Assembly: GCF_003255815.1 (NCBI RefSeq)
Contig: NC_037673.1
Coordinates: forward strand, 4,211,840-4,275,839
DNA from: Theropithecus gelada
Taxonomy: Eukaryota > Chordata > Mammalia > Primates > Cercopithecidae
Direction: 5' to 3'
DNA length: 64,000 nt
Position numbers and translations under genes: made by a program
The notes under the pieces: model-generated
Databases searched by the model: none
What the model was told of the DNA's origin: nothing
Seen by the model: only the letters and a program-made list of their open reading frames with translations
Shown: piece by piece, positions 1 to 12,080 of the stretch
Layout of the letters: the number at the start of each line of letters is the position of its first letter
Position numbering within the stretch: position 1 is the first letter of the stretch

Positions 1-210
1 AATAAGTATATATTAATTAATATATTCTATTAATATATTCTATTAATTGATATATTATAAATTAATATATTCCATTAATATATTCTATTAATTGATATAT
101 TATAAATTAATATATTCTATTAATTGATATATTATAAATTAATATATTCTATTAATTGATATATTATATATTAATATATTATATATTAATATATTAATTA
201 TATTACTTAA
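1..210. repeat. AT-rich minisatellite, 32-bp unit
   Basis: Almost pure A/T sequence built from tandem units of about 32 bp that contain 'ttaattgatatattataa'. At least four recognisable full units are followed by degenerate 'atatattaat' units up to about 210. The array starts at or before the window edge, so its true size is unknown. Units are internally self-complementary, so hairpin or cruciform formation is possible (inference). Confidence 0.85.
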
Positions 211-1559
211 AACTTGATCTGTCATGGATGTAGATAAATGAATTGAAGTGATCACAACTTAAGTTGCTTCTATTTCTTCTTGCAGTCCCTGAAGTTTCCG
301 CTTCATGAATATAGTTATTATGCTATTTCATGTGTAGAGTTCAGAGCCGCTACATCTTATTGGTCAACAGTTCATTTTTATATTATAATTTCCTTTTTTA
401 AAATTTTGGTCTTGTTTAATGGTTGTAGCTAAATTACTGCTTGTTTTGTCTGATAGGAAGATTGTGTTCCCTGCTTTGTTTCTCTTTGCTAGCCTAGCTT
501 TGCCTATTCATCAGTTTTCTCATCTTTATAGAATCACATTGTTTTAGTAATGTCCCACGGAATAACCTAAATTTACAATTTACTTTGCAACTGAATTTTA
601 AAATGTGCTTATTTACATTTCCTGAAATGAGAAATAGGTTTGTCTCAGCTTTACCACATTATTTTATGTATGTTCTGTGTTCATAGAAGTTTTAAAAGTC
701 TTTAATTTGTGTTCAGTTTTCTTAGTGCATTTTTTGTGCATAGTTTTCTGACATTTAAGAAAGCTTGTATTTCTGTTGTTGTTGTAGTGATCATTTATAA
801 TTGTAACTTTATATAGTACCTTTCATCCTTTCATTACTTTGGCAGTTTCTAATAGTCTCCCCCTCAAAGCAATGATAAAGTTACCACTTCCCTTTCTCTT
901 CATTGTCCTCTATCAGCATCAATTTTAGTCAATAATGTTACTTTTTCAGCATTATCATTATTGTGTTAAATATCTTTATGATATTCTTAAGGTGTATACT
1001 ATGCATAACATTAATCGTTTTCTCTCTTCTTGCAATCTTTGCTAGTAGCCTCCTTGTGAAACATCTCATTCTGTTCAGCCTCCCTGATTAGTGATTGTAG
1101 TCTTTGCTTCATACATTCTAGGTTGACCGATGATTTTTGAAGGTGTAATTTCCATAATCATTTCTTGATTGGCTGAAATTTCTTATCTGGTAGTTTATGT
1201 AAGCATTCAGAAAAAAAAAATTCTTAGTTTTTATGTGCAAAACACAATAATTTTGTCAAGCTAGATCTCAATTCTTAGGTCAATTTTTCCTGGCCTCAAA
1301 ATGTGCACTTTGAAAACATAATTTTAAATCTCATTTCACAAAAAAAGTCTTTGTAGACGGCACATACACAGGAGGTCATCTCATTCTCTGTGGCAGAATA
1401 AGGGAAAGACTTTAGATTTTGTGAAGTCTGGAAAGTCCCTTCTTCCAGCAAGGAAAATTTGCTTTTGTTTCATTGTTTTATCTTGTAATTTTGGAGACTT
1501 CACTTACGGCTCTATTGGATCTCCATATAGAATTTACGATTGGCTATTGCTTTCAACAA
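211..1559. other. AT-rich sequence, no gene seen
   Basis: No ORF of note and no tract I can assign firmly. Since a minus-strand L1 relic begins just to the right, part of this stretch may be the eroded 3' end of that L1, but I cannot show it. Confidence 0.5.
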
Positions 1560-2040
1560 AAATGTCCCCAGGGATTTGATTAGAATTGTTTCAAATTTGT
1601 AACTTGGGGAAATTGACATCTTAACAAAATTCAGATTTCCAATTCATAAACACTCTGTTTTTAATTTAGTCGTTATTTGATTTTTCTGTCCAAAGTTTAT
1701 AATTTTCATCATACAAATCTTAAACAAATTGTCTTAGATCTAGACATAAGTATTTCAAGTTTTCTTGGTGTTATTACAAGTTGTGTATGTTTTAAATTAC
1801 TATCCAATTGTGGATTGCTAGTGTGCAAAAATGCAATTGATTTTTATATATTGACTTTTGATGCAGCAATATTGTTGAACTCATGTACTATATCAGGGAG
1901 TGCATTTTTGTGTATGGTTTGAACATTTGACACCAGTAACCATATAGTTTATGTACAGATAATTTTCTTTCTTTCTTTCAATATTCTATATTTCTCATGG
2001 TTTTTCTTTTCTAGTTTCATTGTACTAGAGTTCCTTCACT
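1560..2040 (-). mobile_element. Old L1 (L1M-type) ORF2 relic, minus strand
   Basis: The plus strand reads like the reverse complement of L1 ORF2 3' sequence: 'aaaatgcaattgattttta' followed by 'ttgttgaactcatgtacta' is a recognisable L1 antisense stretch. It is heavily diverged, with stops in all frames, so it is an ancient non-functional fragment. It probably belongs to the same insertion as 2651-4010, separated by a later LTR-like insertion. Confidence 0.6.
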
Positions 2041-2650
2041 ATGATATTGTGGTAAGCAGAGTAAAGCTCCCAAACCTCTGAAAGAAAAAGATGTTCACAC
2101 CCTCATCCCCAGAACTTGTAAATACGTGAGTGGTAAAAGTGACTGCAGGAGTGTATAGGAATACAGACAATAGGATTATCCTCGAGTCAATGAGATTATT
2201 CTGAATTATCCATATGGACCTAATTTAATCACACGAGTTCTTAAAAATGAGAAGTCCTTTCAGATAGGATGACACAAGTGAGAAGGATGAGCAAAGAGAA
2301 GAGATCCAGCAGGTGAGGGGGAGTTGGCTCACCATTGATAGCTTTGAGCATGGAGAAAGAAGGATCGGAACCCGGAGTGTGGGAATGGCCCACCGTGCAC
2401 AGCCAGTGCGAAAATGGGAGCTCAGTCCTACACCTGAATTCTGCCAAGTAGTGGAATGAGCAACAAATGCATTATCCTCTATGACTTTCAGTGAGAAGCA
2501 CAGCCTGGTGACACTTCTATTGCAGCTCAGTAGGAAGTATGTCAAACTTTTGACCCACAGACATATAAAATAATAAACATACGTTGTTTCAAGTCACTAA
2601 CTTTGTGGTAATCTTTTTGCAGTAGCAATAGAAAATTAATAGGAGTGGTG
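2041..2650 (+). mobile_element. LTR-like interspersed repeat (MaLR-type), plus strand
   Basis: The segment runs from 'gatgttcacaccctcatccc' through 'cagaacttgtaaatacgtga' to a tail with 'aataataaacatacgttg', 'aagtcactaactttgtgg' and 'gcaatagaaaattaatag'. This order, with a polyadenylation-like signal near the 3' end, matches MaLR-type LTR consensus as I remember it. The family name is not certain. It interrupts an older minus-strand L1. Confidence 0.5.
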
Positions 2651-4010
2651 GGAGAGAACACCTTTGCTTTCTTCTCAATCTTAGGGGTCTTTCTGCGTTA
2701 ATGTGCAGTCTTTCACCGTTAATACAGTATTAACTGTGGGTATTTTTTTTTTTTTTGTAGATGACCCTTGTGAGGTCAAGTTAATGTTCTTTTTCAGCTA
2801 GTTTCCCGAGTTTTTATCAGGAATGACTGTTGTATTTTGTTCATTTTTTTCTACCTCCATGGAAGTGATTATATAGGTTTTCTCCTCTAACATCTTGACA
2901 TAGAAAATTACATTGTTTGATTTACAAATGTTGAAAATATGACTCATACTCAATTATGACTTATCATTTTTATTTATTGCTTGATTTTATTTGCTTTTAT
3001 TATGTTAAATTTTTTGTGACCATGTTTATGAGGGTTGTTAGTCTATATTTTTCTTTTCTTGTAATACTTTCATTTAGTTTTAATACTAGTACAATATTGG
3101 ACTCATAAAATAATTTGAGAAGTTTTCACTATCTTGTATTTTCTGGAAGAGGTTCTATAGAATTGATATTATGTCTTCATGAAATGTTTGATAGAATTTG
3201 CCAGTAAAGACATGTAGGTCCAGAGTTTTATTTGTGGGACTATTTTAAAATAAGTTTAATTTCTTTAATAGAATTATACTATTCTGGGAGTTTATTTCTT
3301 CTTGAATGAGCTTTGCCAGTTTGTATCATTCACAAAACTTAGGCCATCACTTCTTTTGCATATGTTTACAAACATTTTCTTATTATCTTATATCTTATTA
3401 TATTATATCTGCAGAATCTCTAGTGATGTCACTTCTCTTACTTCTAATATTAATAATGTGATCTTTTTTTCCTGATAAGTCTGGTTAAAAGTTAATGAAT
3501 TTTGCTGACCTTTCAAAAGTAATCTGCTTTGATTCCATTGAATGTTTTCTCCTTTGTTTTCTGTTTTCAATTCTATTGATTTTTGCTGCTATATTTATTA
3601 TTTTTTCTTTACGCTTATAAAGAAAAAATTTAGTTTTAATTTTCTTTTTCTGTCTAATTTTTTGAGGTGAAAGTTCTAGCAACTGACTTGAGACCTTTCT
3701 TATTTTTGACTTAAGTGTTTAATGCTATAAGTTTTCCTCAAAGTACTACTTTATCTACATCCTATACATTTTTTATGACATGCTTTCAACGTAATTTATT
3801 TTTAAAGATTTTCCATTTTCCCTTGGGATTGCCTTTTTGACACAGAAGTTATTTAAAAGTATGTTGCTTATTTTCCAAATTTTGTGGCATTATTCAGGTA
3901 TCTGATATTGCAAAATCTGAGCTATTTAATCTGTATTTTTTTAGATGGCTACCCAGTTTTCTCAATTGTATTTAATGAACAATCTGTTTTTCCCACTAAT
4001 TAAACATGAC
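2651..4010 (-). mobile_element. Old L1 (L1M-type) ORF2 relic, minus strand
   Basis: Antisense L1 reverse-transcriptase-region sequence. Landmarks on the plus strand are 'acctttgctttcttctcaat', 'agtctttcaccgttaatac', 'tttcccgagtttttatcagg', 'ggaagaggttctatagaatt' and 'tctaattttttgaggtga'. Their order is that of ORF2 read backwards. Many indels and stops make it a dead relic. Confidence 0.7.
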
Positions 4011-4354
4011 AGTACTATCGTACATATGTATCTCATATATTATTGAATCATATAAATAAGAAAATGGCAATGTTCAATAAACATATTTAATTCATGGCTT
4101 AGCTTTTCATGTGGACTATATTCCCCAAAAAACATCCATTATGGACAAAAAAACCATGAGAAATTCTGTGGGCATCTTGAATTTTCCATATCCTTTTGAA
4201 TCAAGCTGCAGAATTGTTCAGGCATTTGGTTACATTCTTTTAAATAATTTTTTTTCACAAAGTTTACTTGGCTAACATATTTTTAGGTATTCTGGGTTAT
4301 TTTATTCAGTAAGAATTCAAAATTTTTAAGTAACTTGAAGAGGATATTGTTTGC

Positions 4355-4388
4355 GATCTTGACTTGCAGGATTACGAATGTCAAGATC
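4355..4388. repeat. Perfect 9-bp inverted repeat
   Basis: 'gatcttgac' at 4355-4363 pairs perfectly with 'gtcaagatc' at 4380-4388 across a 16-base spacer. No terminator or RNA-gene context is visible; it may be chance. Confidence 0.6.
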
Positions 4389-5194
4389 ATGAAGATACTG
4401 TTGATTTAAAATTGCACATGTTACTACGGTTTATGCTATGCTCAGATAGAATGTTCAAGTAATGCTTTACGATCCAAGGACAAAGGTGATTTTTTAAAAA
4501 TAAATTCCTAATCATTTATTTTTTAAAGTGCTTGACAAGGGAAGTCAGTGATACACAAAAAGCACCAGAACATCTCTGCCTGCCCTAGGGGAAGAGAGGC
4601 AGGCATGCAAATCAGAGGGAAGGTGACACCCAGAGCCTCTAAGCACAGGCATATCTATATCTGGATCTGGATCTACTCCTTCCCTATCTACGTCTATCTA
4701 TATTTATACACAAAGGCTACAAAGCAGCCCTCTGAAATGAATTCTCATTGAAAGAATGAGAAAAAAGAATGAGAAAAAGCTTCCCAGAGAAAGTGCTTTC
4801 ACATTCATAACAGCTCAAGGGGCCTTCGAGAATCTACCTTAAGAGAGAAATCCAAGCTTCTGACAGAATGAAGAAAAGAGACTGTGAGTGAAAAATCAGT
4901 TTGTCAATTGAACTGTTCCTTCCACAAAGTAGGCGTATAAAATGAAGAAAGCTTTGCCCAGAGAGGAGTGTGCTTCTCAGGACACTTAATGTTTATTAGA
5001 GGATCCATTTAAGGAAGTGAATAAATAGAAAGGTGAAGCAAAACAGGGCAGAGATTCACGGATGCCTTTCTTAGTAAAAAATCTCCAAGTAACAAGTAGA
5101 TTCTTCGGGTTGTTCTTTGGAAGACTGCACATATTTTTGAAAGAGTATTTCCTACAGCTTTTTTCATCATTTACATACATTTTTGAATATGTAA

Positions 5195-5232
5195 ATATAT
5201 ATGTGTATGTGTGTGTATGTGTATACACACAA
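5195..5232. repeat. TG/TATG-type microsatellite
   Basis: Alternating 'tatgtgtatgtgtgtgta' ending in 'tatacacacaa', an imperfect purine/pyrimidine-alternating tract. Confidence 0.7.
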
Positions 5233-6256
5233 AGATGCATATACATAATTTTTTTAATTCAGGAAAGCATCTTTGCCCATAGATGACATTTTATATTGAC
5301 AGTGCTTTCCAGAATATCTCCTCATTGGCAATCAGGATCTCATATTTATGGAAGAAATATTTTCTTTACATACCTCAAGGCATGACTATCTTGCATCTTT
5401 GCAAACTGCCCAGGGCAGAGTACTCTGGCGCTATCTGTTAACACCAGAAGGTTCTGAATTACATATTTTATGTTAAGATGCAAAACAGTGTCACCTAAGG
5501 GCCTCAGATCTTTGAGGAAAAATGGTATTTTTGTAATGAGTGTGTCTTTTTCCTTCATCAAGTCACTTTTTTGAGCATAAAAAGATGTTAATTTTTTGAC
5601 CCTTCTTCCATAGTCATATTAAGAGGAATTTGCCATAAAGGATTTATTGGCTGTAGTTAAAGTGAAATGCACACATGAATTAAATGCTAATAGAATGAAA
5701 AGTCCTTGCTGTGAATTTCTTTATAATTAATATCTAAATATATTACAGGTAGCAGGGGGTTTATTCTATCTATTATTTTGACTTAAAGTGGGCATATTAG
5801 TGACTAGCTTCCTGATTGGGCTTAACTGTTCTTCGAGTCCTTCTTCTCAGAGAGAGTAGGAAGGCAGTAGGAGCAAACTGCTGTTTTTATCCAAAGCAGG
5901 CATCTACCAGTCTCCGGATAGTCACAATTTTACTATTTTATTCTAAATATAATATCACTAGTGCAAAAAAAAAAAATATTGTCGAGTAGGGGGACTATAA
6001 AAAAGCCACAAATGACAGTTACTTCTGACTGTCAATCCACATGTTTAATGAGAAACTCTGCCAGATTTAATGAATCCTGGTCCTTCAATCTGGCATCATT
6101 TTAAACATAACCTGCCCCTGCAACTCAGTGGTGTCAGTTTTTGGCCTCCACTGTGGCAGCTGGATGTACCTCTAATGGAAGGAGGTTTTATTGTGAACTA
6201 TTAAACATATATAAGAAATCACTACTAATTTACTCAGATGGAAAGGGCAAGAAAGC

Positions 6257-6345
6257 ATGTGTGTCTCTGTGTGTGTATGTGTGTATGTGTGTGTGTATGT
6301 GTGTGTGTGCACCTGCAGAGAGAGAGAGACAGACAGACAGATAGA
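6257..6345. repeat. Compound microsatellite: (TG)n, (GA)n, (CAGA)n
   Basis: About 50 bp of TG repeats with TATG interruptions (6257-6309), then 'gcacctgc', then (GA)n and (CAGA)n through about 6345. It is likely length-polymorphic. Confidence 0.9.
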
Positions 6346-6519
6346 ATGTGTGCATAATGGAGTTATAGAGACAGGACAATGTTTAATCAGGACTGGAAAT
6401 GCCCTGTGTGTGCATTAGTACAGGGAGCAAAAACAAAAAGACAGAAAAAATTGCATTCTGTGTCACCAGTGCAATTCAATATCAAAGCCTAATTGGGTCA
6501 TGCTTGCAGGTAAAGCCAG

Positions 6520-7650
6520 CGCACTGCCTGCCGCCATGCGAAGAGACCACCTTAGTCCCTCCCTGCACGTGTGAGTTTAGCCTGGCACATGCTCACGCTC
6601 CAGTTTTATTTAAAATGCGTTCTCTTTCTGTCTCGTGCTTGTGGCTTGGTAAGCTGGAAAGAGGAAAAAGACCCCGTTTCCCCTGAAATCATTGGAACTT
6701 CCTAGATCAGGGCTATTCTTTTCCTTAATGGTGTGAAGGGAAACTCAGCCATCCCTTCCACGTCCCGGCTTCCGTGGGCTGAACCGGACCCAGAGTCAGA
6801 TGAAAAGTAGGAATCAAATGCCTTCCGTCTCAATCACTACTTAATAAAGCGATTAAAGAAAGGAAGATGAAGGAGAGAAAAATCTGTATCCCCCCTACCT
6901 GGAGTTATCTTACTCTCAACGTTAAAGAGGAAAAGAGGACATTACATTGGATTTCCCCCTATTTCTTCTCCGCACTTCCTTCTCTCTCTTCCACTCCTCT
7001 TTGCCGTTGTTGTTGGCGTTATTTTTTTTTAAAGCTCCAAGAGACAGACCTTCACGGTTTCTCTGTGGTCCCAAGACCTCAGTCTGGCAGAACCGAGGAG
7101 AAAGAATGCAGGTTGTGTCCTGCAGTCAAAACTGACCGAGGCAAGTCATTCAGACGAGTCGACCCCAAGTGCTGGGCGACTCTAACGACTGGATTTAGTG
7201 GCAGGCGAACAATGGAGCCCTCAAGGAGGTAACAATAAATCCACAAAAGGTCGAAGTACCCCTCCACATGCAAAACTTCCTGCGGGACGGAGGGTGTGCC
7301 TGCAGCCCAGGCTGGCCTCAGGGCTGTGACAATGCTGCCACCTGCTGCTCCAGGCCTCTCTCTCCGGGAGACGAGGAGGCTCCGGGCACCTTGTCTCCAG
7401 CTGAGGCTGAGGGAGCACGCCTTTGTTTAGGGCCTCTGGTCTCGGCCTGTGTCAGAGCTTGCAGGGCAGTTGGAGCTCTCTCTGTAGGGACGACTGGTTT
7501 TAGAGGACTCCTGCTTTCCCCAGTTGTATCAGTTCAGGTGTAAACCTGACATGCAATAGGATCCGGCATGGTGTCCACACTCATTAGACACGTGGCATCG
7601 TTTCCAAAGGTACGTGCAAGGCGGACACCCTTGGTCTCACGGGCATGTCA
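6520..7650. other. GC- and CpG-raised unique segment
   Basis: Against AT-rich surroundings this stretch is visibly GC-richer and keeps many CpG dinucleotides, especially 7080-7500 ('gacgagtcgacc', 'gggcgactctaacgactgg', 'ctgcgggacggagg', 'ctctccgggagacgagg'). Roughly 20 CpGs fall in about 400 bp by eye. No repeat family is recognised. Open frames of 121 codons at 6867-7232 and 91 codons at 7268-7543 exist on the plus strand but show no domain, so I do not call them genes. It could be a weak CpG island or regulatory element. Confidence 0.35.
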
Positions 7651-10600
7651 TGCTGGGGTTTAGCTCCTGGGCAGCGTCCCTACAGTCTCTGCCCTGTCGC
7701 TGAGCAATTAAACAAGTGTTAGAAACAAAATGCCGAGGCGGCTGGCATTTTCCTTCTCAGCAAGACGGAAGAAAAACTTGTGGGAGTTTCACTCTTGTTG
7801 TCTGGTGCTGAGGCCATGTGGCTGTAAATAATGAGACGTTGTGTAATTGTGTTGTCTGTCAAAATGTGTCTGATAGATGAGCCCGTGAGCATGGGTGGAA
7901 GTTAAGACTGCCTCCCCGATGTATAATTTGTGGGCAAGGCGCCCTTTGACTAACTTTTCCTTAGGAACAAATATTCCTTCTCTTACTGCATCATTAGATT
8001 ATTCATACAGCATTCCCTCACTTCCTCTCATCACCCACTTGGTTTAAAATGTTCAGGTTTGCTATCAACGAAGTGAGAATCTCCTGAAAAATGATGAGCT
8101 TCAACTACTTTGCCATTTTTCAGAGTCATGTTTGGAAAAAGTGGTTCTTCGATATGCACAATTATTATTTTTTTTACCACTGTATTTAGGGTCATAATTA
8201 TTTCTCTGTTTGGTACAGAAAAACTAAAGTTGATATTCCTTGTAGTCTGTGAATGAAAAAGAACATTTGGATAATCTTCCCAATTCACCAATTTAGGACT
8301 GGCCTCACCCTCACTGAAGGGTGATTTATCCGCCTATCATGAGGGTAACAGAGTGGGGAGGAAAGCCTGCGGAGGGGATGGGTAATGAGGGGTAGACAGA
8401 GGCTAAGTAGGAGGCAGGGAGAAGCCAGGCAAGAGAAGAAAACCTGAAAATATCAGCAGAGGCCAGGAGAGGGGGGCTTCTGTTTCCCCTAACCTCCGAA
8501 GAAATAGTGCTGAACTCATAGTGAAGTAAATGTAGTCAGACCGAAGAGTTTCGTCACTTTGATGAGATTAACTAGGAAAAGACAATGTTTAAAAATCACC
8601 ATTGCCCCAGTAAGTCAATTGCAGGGAAATCATCCTACAACCGGTTCCAACAAGGATGGAGCATTTCACCAGGTACTGGTCTTCCCTTGGGGAACTCCCC
8701 AGCATGAGAAAGAAAATGTCCTATGAAACCGGATTCTGAAAACATTGCAACATAGGAAATTGGCATGTGGTTTCTGCTTAAAGTGAGTGCTGTGAAATGG
8801 GTTATTTTAAGAAATATATGTTTATTGTATTAAGGGGACATTTGATACAAACTGGAGGATCTCAAATTCATTATACTTCTTGTAAATCAAAAGTGTAATT
8901 ATTACCTTGGAAATCTGCTGGGAAGGAAGTTTAGTGATGGTTTTTATGTTAGCCATAAAATACACTTATTCTCGCCTTTATCTCACTTCCAGACTTTGCA
9001 ATACATGGTGGATTTAATCACAATGAATATGTCAAAATATCCCAAATTCCCAAAAATTACACCAGTCTACAGTCTATAGCCTCTGACTCATAATATAACC
9101 TCTTTAATCTTGTCTGTAATCTCCTGTCTTTGCAATAATGTAATGACCTTCTCCCCAGTGGACCCACACACACTTTTGCACACTGCTAATCAAACATTTT
9201 AAGTCTAAAACACATAAAATCTAATGTAGTTATCATCATGTCTAAGGTATTTAGCTGCAAATCGATTCCCCAGCATGGCTACAGCCACAGTGTACATATA
9301 CTTTCCTGTTTGTTGTTAGGAGATTGGTCACCGGCCATGTCACCATTTGTTGCAGTGGGTACCTGGCCAGGAAAAACAAGTTTGCACCTGACTCAGCTCA
9401 CAGGAAGGAGTCTGAAAAATAGGGCAAAGGCAAAGCTCTTTAGGGAAAAATTATGAGAAATTACTGCAAAGCGTCGTCAACTTTCATTGAATGGAAGCAC
9501 TTGTGCTCACTTGGCATTTCACGTCAATAGGTAAATGGGTTTTTCCTTTGTTTCCCGATGTCAGCAAATATCAAGCCCCAGTTGATATTTACTTTATTCC
9601 CAGGGGTCAGACTGTCAGATAGTTATCCTCTATAATCAAGTGTGGAGCCAAGTGTATAGAAAGGGAAATGATACTGATGGCCCCTAGCAGGCCACAGCGA
9701 TTCACTCAGATCCCAGCACACTGTCTGCTGAGAGCTCCCCTAGCAGATTTAATGTGTGAAGGTTCCAACTCCTTAGATAATTCAGATTCTAGCATGTGCT
9801 AGGATTTACATTCATCATTTATTTATTTTCCAGTAGGCCTTTTGCAATGTAAATCTATACGGTCCATTCACTTTCGCCTAAAATAATAACCCTGTTATGA
9901 GTCGTCTACCAGGTCCTCCAGCAACGCATGTGTTTCTTCAGAAATCACAGCATCAAAGCGTAGGTGTCCCCACTTAATCTAACCGACTTTTTTGTGCATC
10001 TCTTCACTTGTTCCCCTAAGTTTTCCTACTCATTAAGATTCAGCCCTTTTATTGTTTTCCAGGTATTTTTTTCTCAGAGCTCCTGTTTAGAATTCCCCAA
10101 AAGCATTATGTAAGCCAGACAAAATGTGATTCACTAGAATCTATGCTTCTTTTCATTCTTTCTCATAAATCAGTCCTTTCAGCCCCTCTATCACTTTTGC
10201 TCTCTTTGTGCTTTCGAGTTTGCTGACATCAACATCATTTGTATAATGAAGTGCGCCTACTCCATGTGGGTCTATGTGGGTGACGGACATGGGATGTCCT
10301 AACATGGGAACACTAAGCAGGGCTTTGTGAGGTCACACACAGGAACGCACATACACAGGCGCACACACACTCATTCCAGCAGTCCAATCAATGTAAAGAC
10401 CTGTCTTGTTTTAACCCTCGCTACAGATACAGGCCCCTGCACTTCAGCTTGATGCCAGAGGGTATACCCATAAACCTGCTTGACTTGGAAATCAAAGAGA
10501 GGTGAGAAGAGTTCAGATTTTCCCCTGCTGAGGTAGAAGGCTTGCCAAGAGACAAGACTGGACTCATAAGGTCTGCAACCGGCTCTATCGAGTTAATAGC

Positions 10601-11110
10601 AGCCTTTGACATCACAAAACATGCTATTTCCTTGTGTTCATGTCCTTAAGAGGAGCCACGGTGAAAGCAAACATTAAAGATTTTAATCTCACAAAAATGT
10701 GGAGTGAAAGTAAGACATTTTACACCTGCTCTCTGCACGACTATTTCAGGAGGAGGTCGGTCGCTGATCTTGAAACTGTTATTAATCAATGTTTTCCATC
10801 TGTGTGTGTTTCTGATTTCTCATCTGCATCTGTGGTTATAAAATGTCCTTCAGTGTTTGTCTTCCTGAAGTACATTCTCTTTCACATTGCACTGCCCGTT
10901 TTCACAAGTCACCTCGGACTAGGGAGTCCTCAGAGAAAGCCAGGTTTGGTTCGGCTGTTTCCTCTCCGGTGTATGTGACACTTGGGAAAAAGACAGTTTG
11001 AGGGTAAATTTGCCTCATCGTTACAGATACCTCATGAATATTAAGTCTGCAAAACAAGTCCTCTCTTTACTTCAACACTTCCAAAATGAGCAAAGAATTA
11101 CAATGCCCTG
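7651..11110. other. Unique intergenic sequence
   Basis: No gene and no clear transposon family seen. It includes a purine-rich patch at about 8340-8475 and short CA tracts near 10340-10372. ORFs are short and featureless. Confidence 0.5.
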
Positions 11111-11422
11111 CAGTAAAAGGCCACTTAATTGCATGTGGCCAATATTTATTTCGTGCCCACTGTGTAAGACACATTGAACTAGAGAGTATAAAAATTGGTA
11201 AATTACCATCTCTTAACTAAATAATCCTGTGGTCTCATAACAGAAATAGGGTATGATGAATGTACAAATAACAATTTTAATAAAAATAATAATGAGATTT
11301 TTTAATGATTAAAATTATTCTCCGAGAACACTTTAAACACAGTGTTTAAATTGTTTCTATTTATTGAGCTTCTACTACAATGAAGACAATATGGTAATTC
11401 TAGGATTAGAGACACATGAGCA

Positions 11423-11449
11423 ACACACACACACACACACACACACACC
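11423..11449. repeat. (AC)13 microsatellite
   Basis: Uninterrupted AC dinucleotide run of about 27 bp inside MIR/L2-like sequence. Confidence 0.95.
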
Positions 11450-11501
11450 CTGCCCCCAACTCACAAACAGTAGAAAGCATGTGACATTAAACAATTGCAT
11501 C

Positions 11502-11537
11502 ATTTAATTCTTGCAACAAATTTAATTCTTGCAACAA
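11502..11537. repeat. 18-bp perfect tandem duplication
   Basis: 'atttaattcttgcaacaa' occurs at 11502-11519 and again immediately at 11520-11537, without mismatch. It sits in the 'ttaatcctcacaacaa' portion of a MIR/L2-like relic. Confidence 0.9.
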
Positions 11538-11649
11538 CCCGGGCATTATAATCCCGCGTTACATGTGAGAGCACTCAGTATAACCACAGGGAGTTGATCT
11601 GCTCCCAGCCACACTGAAGAGCCAGGACATCCTTCAGGTACCAGGGGTT

Positions 11650-11810
11650 AAGATTTGGCGATGAGAACTAGAATGTTTGGTTCCCCCTCCAGTTCCACAA
11701 CATAAAAGCTGCATGACACTGAGCAAGTTACTCAATATCTCTGCCTGAGTTTCCCCGCACTGTAAAGGTTTGTTGTGAGAAGTGAATTAATCCTCATCTT
11801 GATCGACCTA
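11650..11810 (+). mobile_element. MIR relic, plus strand
   Basis: 'gctgcatgacactgagcaag', 'ttactcaatatctctgcctg', 'agtttccccgcactgtaaag' and 'gttgtgagaagtgaattaat' follow the MIR core order (gctgtgtgac-cttgggcaagtta-cttaacctct-gtgcctcagtttcc-tctgtaaaatg-gttgtgaggattaa). Confidence 0.6.
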
Positions 11811-11914
11811 GGGAGATCTAGTATACAAGAAATTCTTCTGTCATCTTTACTTTTTTTATAATTAAAAATTGAAACAGCTTCCGTGCTTGACCACTGATTT
11901 ATTTAGTAGAAGAA

Positions 11915-12080
11915 ACTTCTCCTCCTTTCTACTTTTCTTCTATTTTTCCTTCTTTCCTTCCTTCTCCGTTTCTTTTGCTGTAGTGGTGAGGGTTGTTGTT
12001 CTCTTCCTCCTCCTTCTCCTCTTCTTCCTCCTTCTCTTCCTTTTCCTCTCCCCGCTACTCCTTCTCTTCCTTCTTCTTTG
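11915..12080. repeat. Polypyrimidine (CT-rich) tract
   Basis: About 165 bp that is nearly all C/T on the plus strand, with TCC/CTT repeats, interrupted by 'gctgtagtggtgagggttgttg'-type sequence near 11980. Open frames on both strands here are low-complexity artefacts. Confidence 0.85.

Larger units (their letters stand above)
4011..6250. other. Unique intergenic sequence
   Basis: No repeat family recognised and no convincing ORF; the longest open frames are under 90 codons and lack coding character. It contains a 9-bp inverted repeat at 4355-4388 and a short TG/TATG microsatellite near 5195-5232. Confidence 0.5.
11120..11640 (-). mobile_element. MIR/L2-like relics, minus strand
   Basis: 'aatatttatttcgtgcccac' followed by 'tgtgtaagacacattgaact', then 'tctatttattgagcttctac', then 'catttaattcttgcaacaa...cccgggcattataatcccgcg', resembles the reverse-complement ends of MIR/L2 elements ('tattgagcacctactatgtg', 'ttaatcctcacaacaaccc'). 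It is strongly diverged and broken by a CA microsatellite. Confidence 0.45.

Noticed and set aside
6867..7543. Two plus ORFs of 121 and 91 codons in the CpG-raised patch
   Set aside because: GC-rich DNA gives fewer stop codons by chance; no domain or start context. The CpG feature itself is reported separately.
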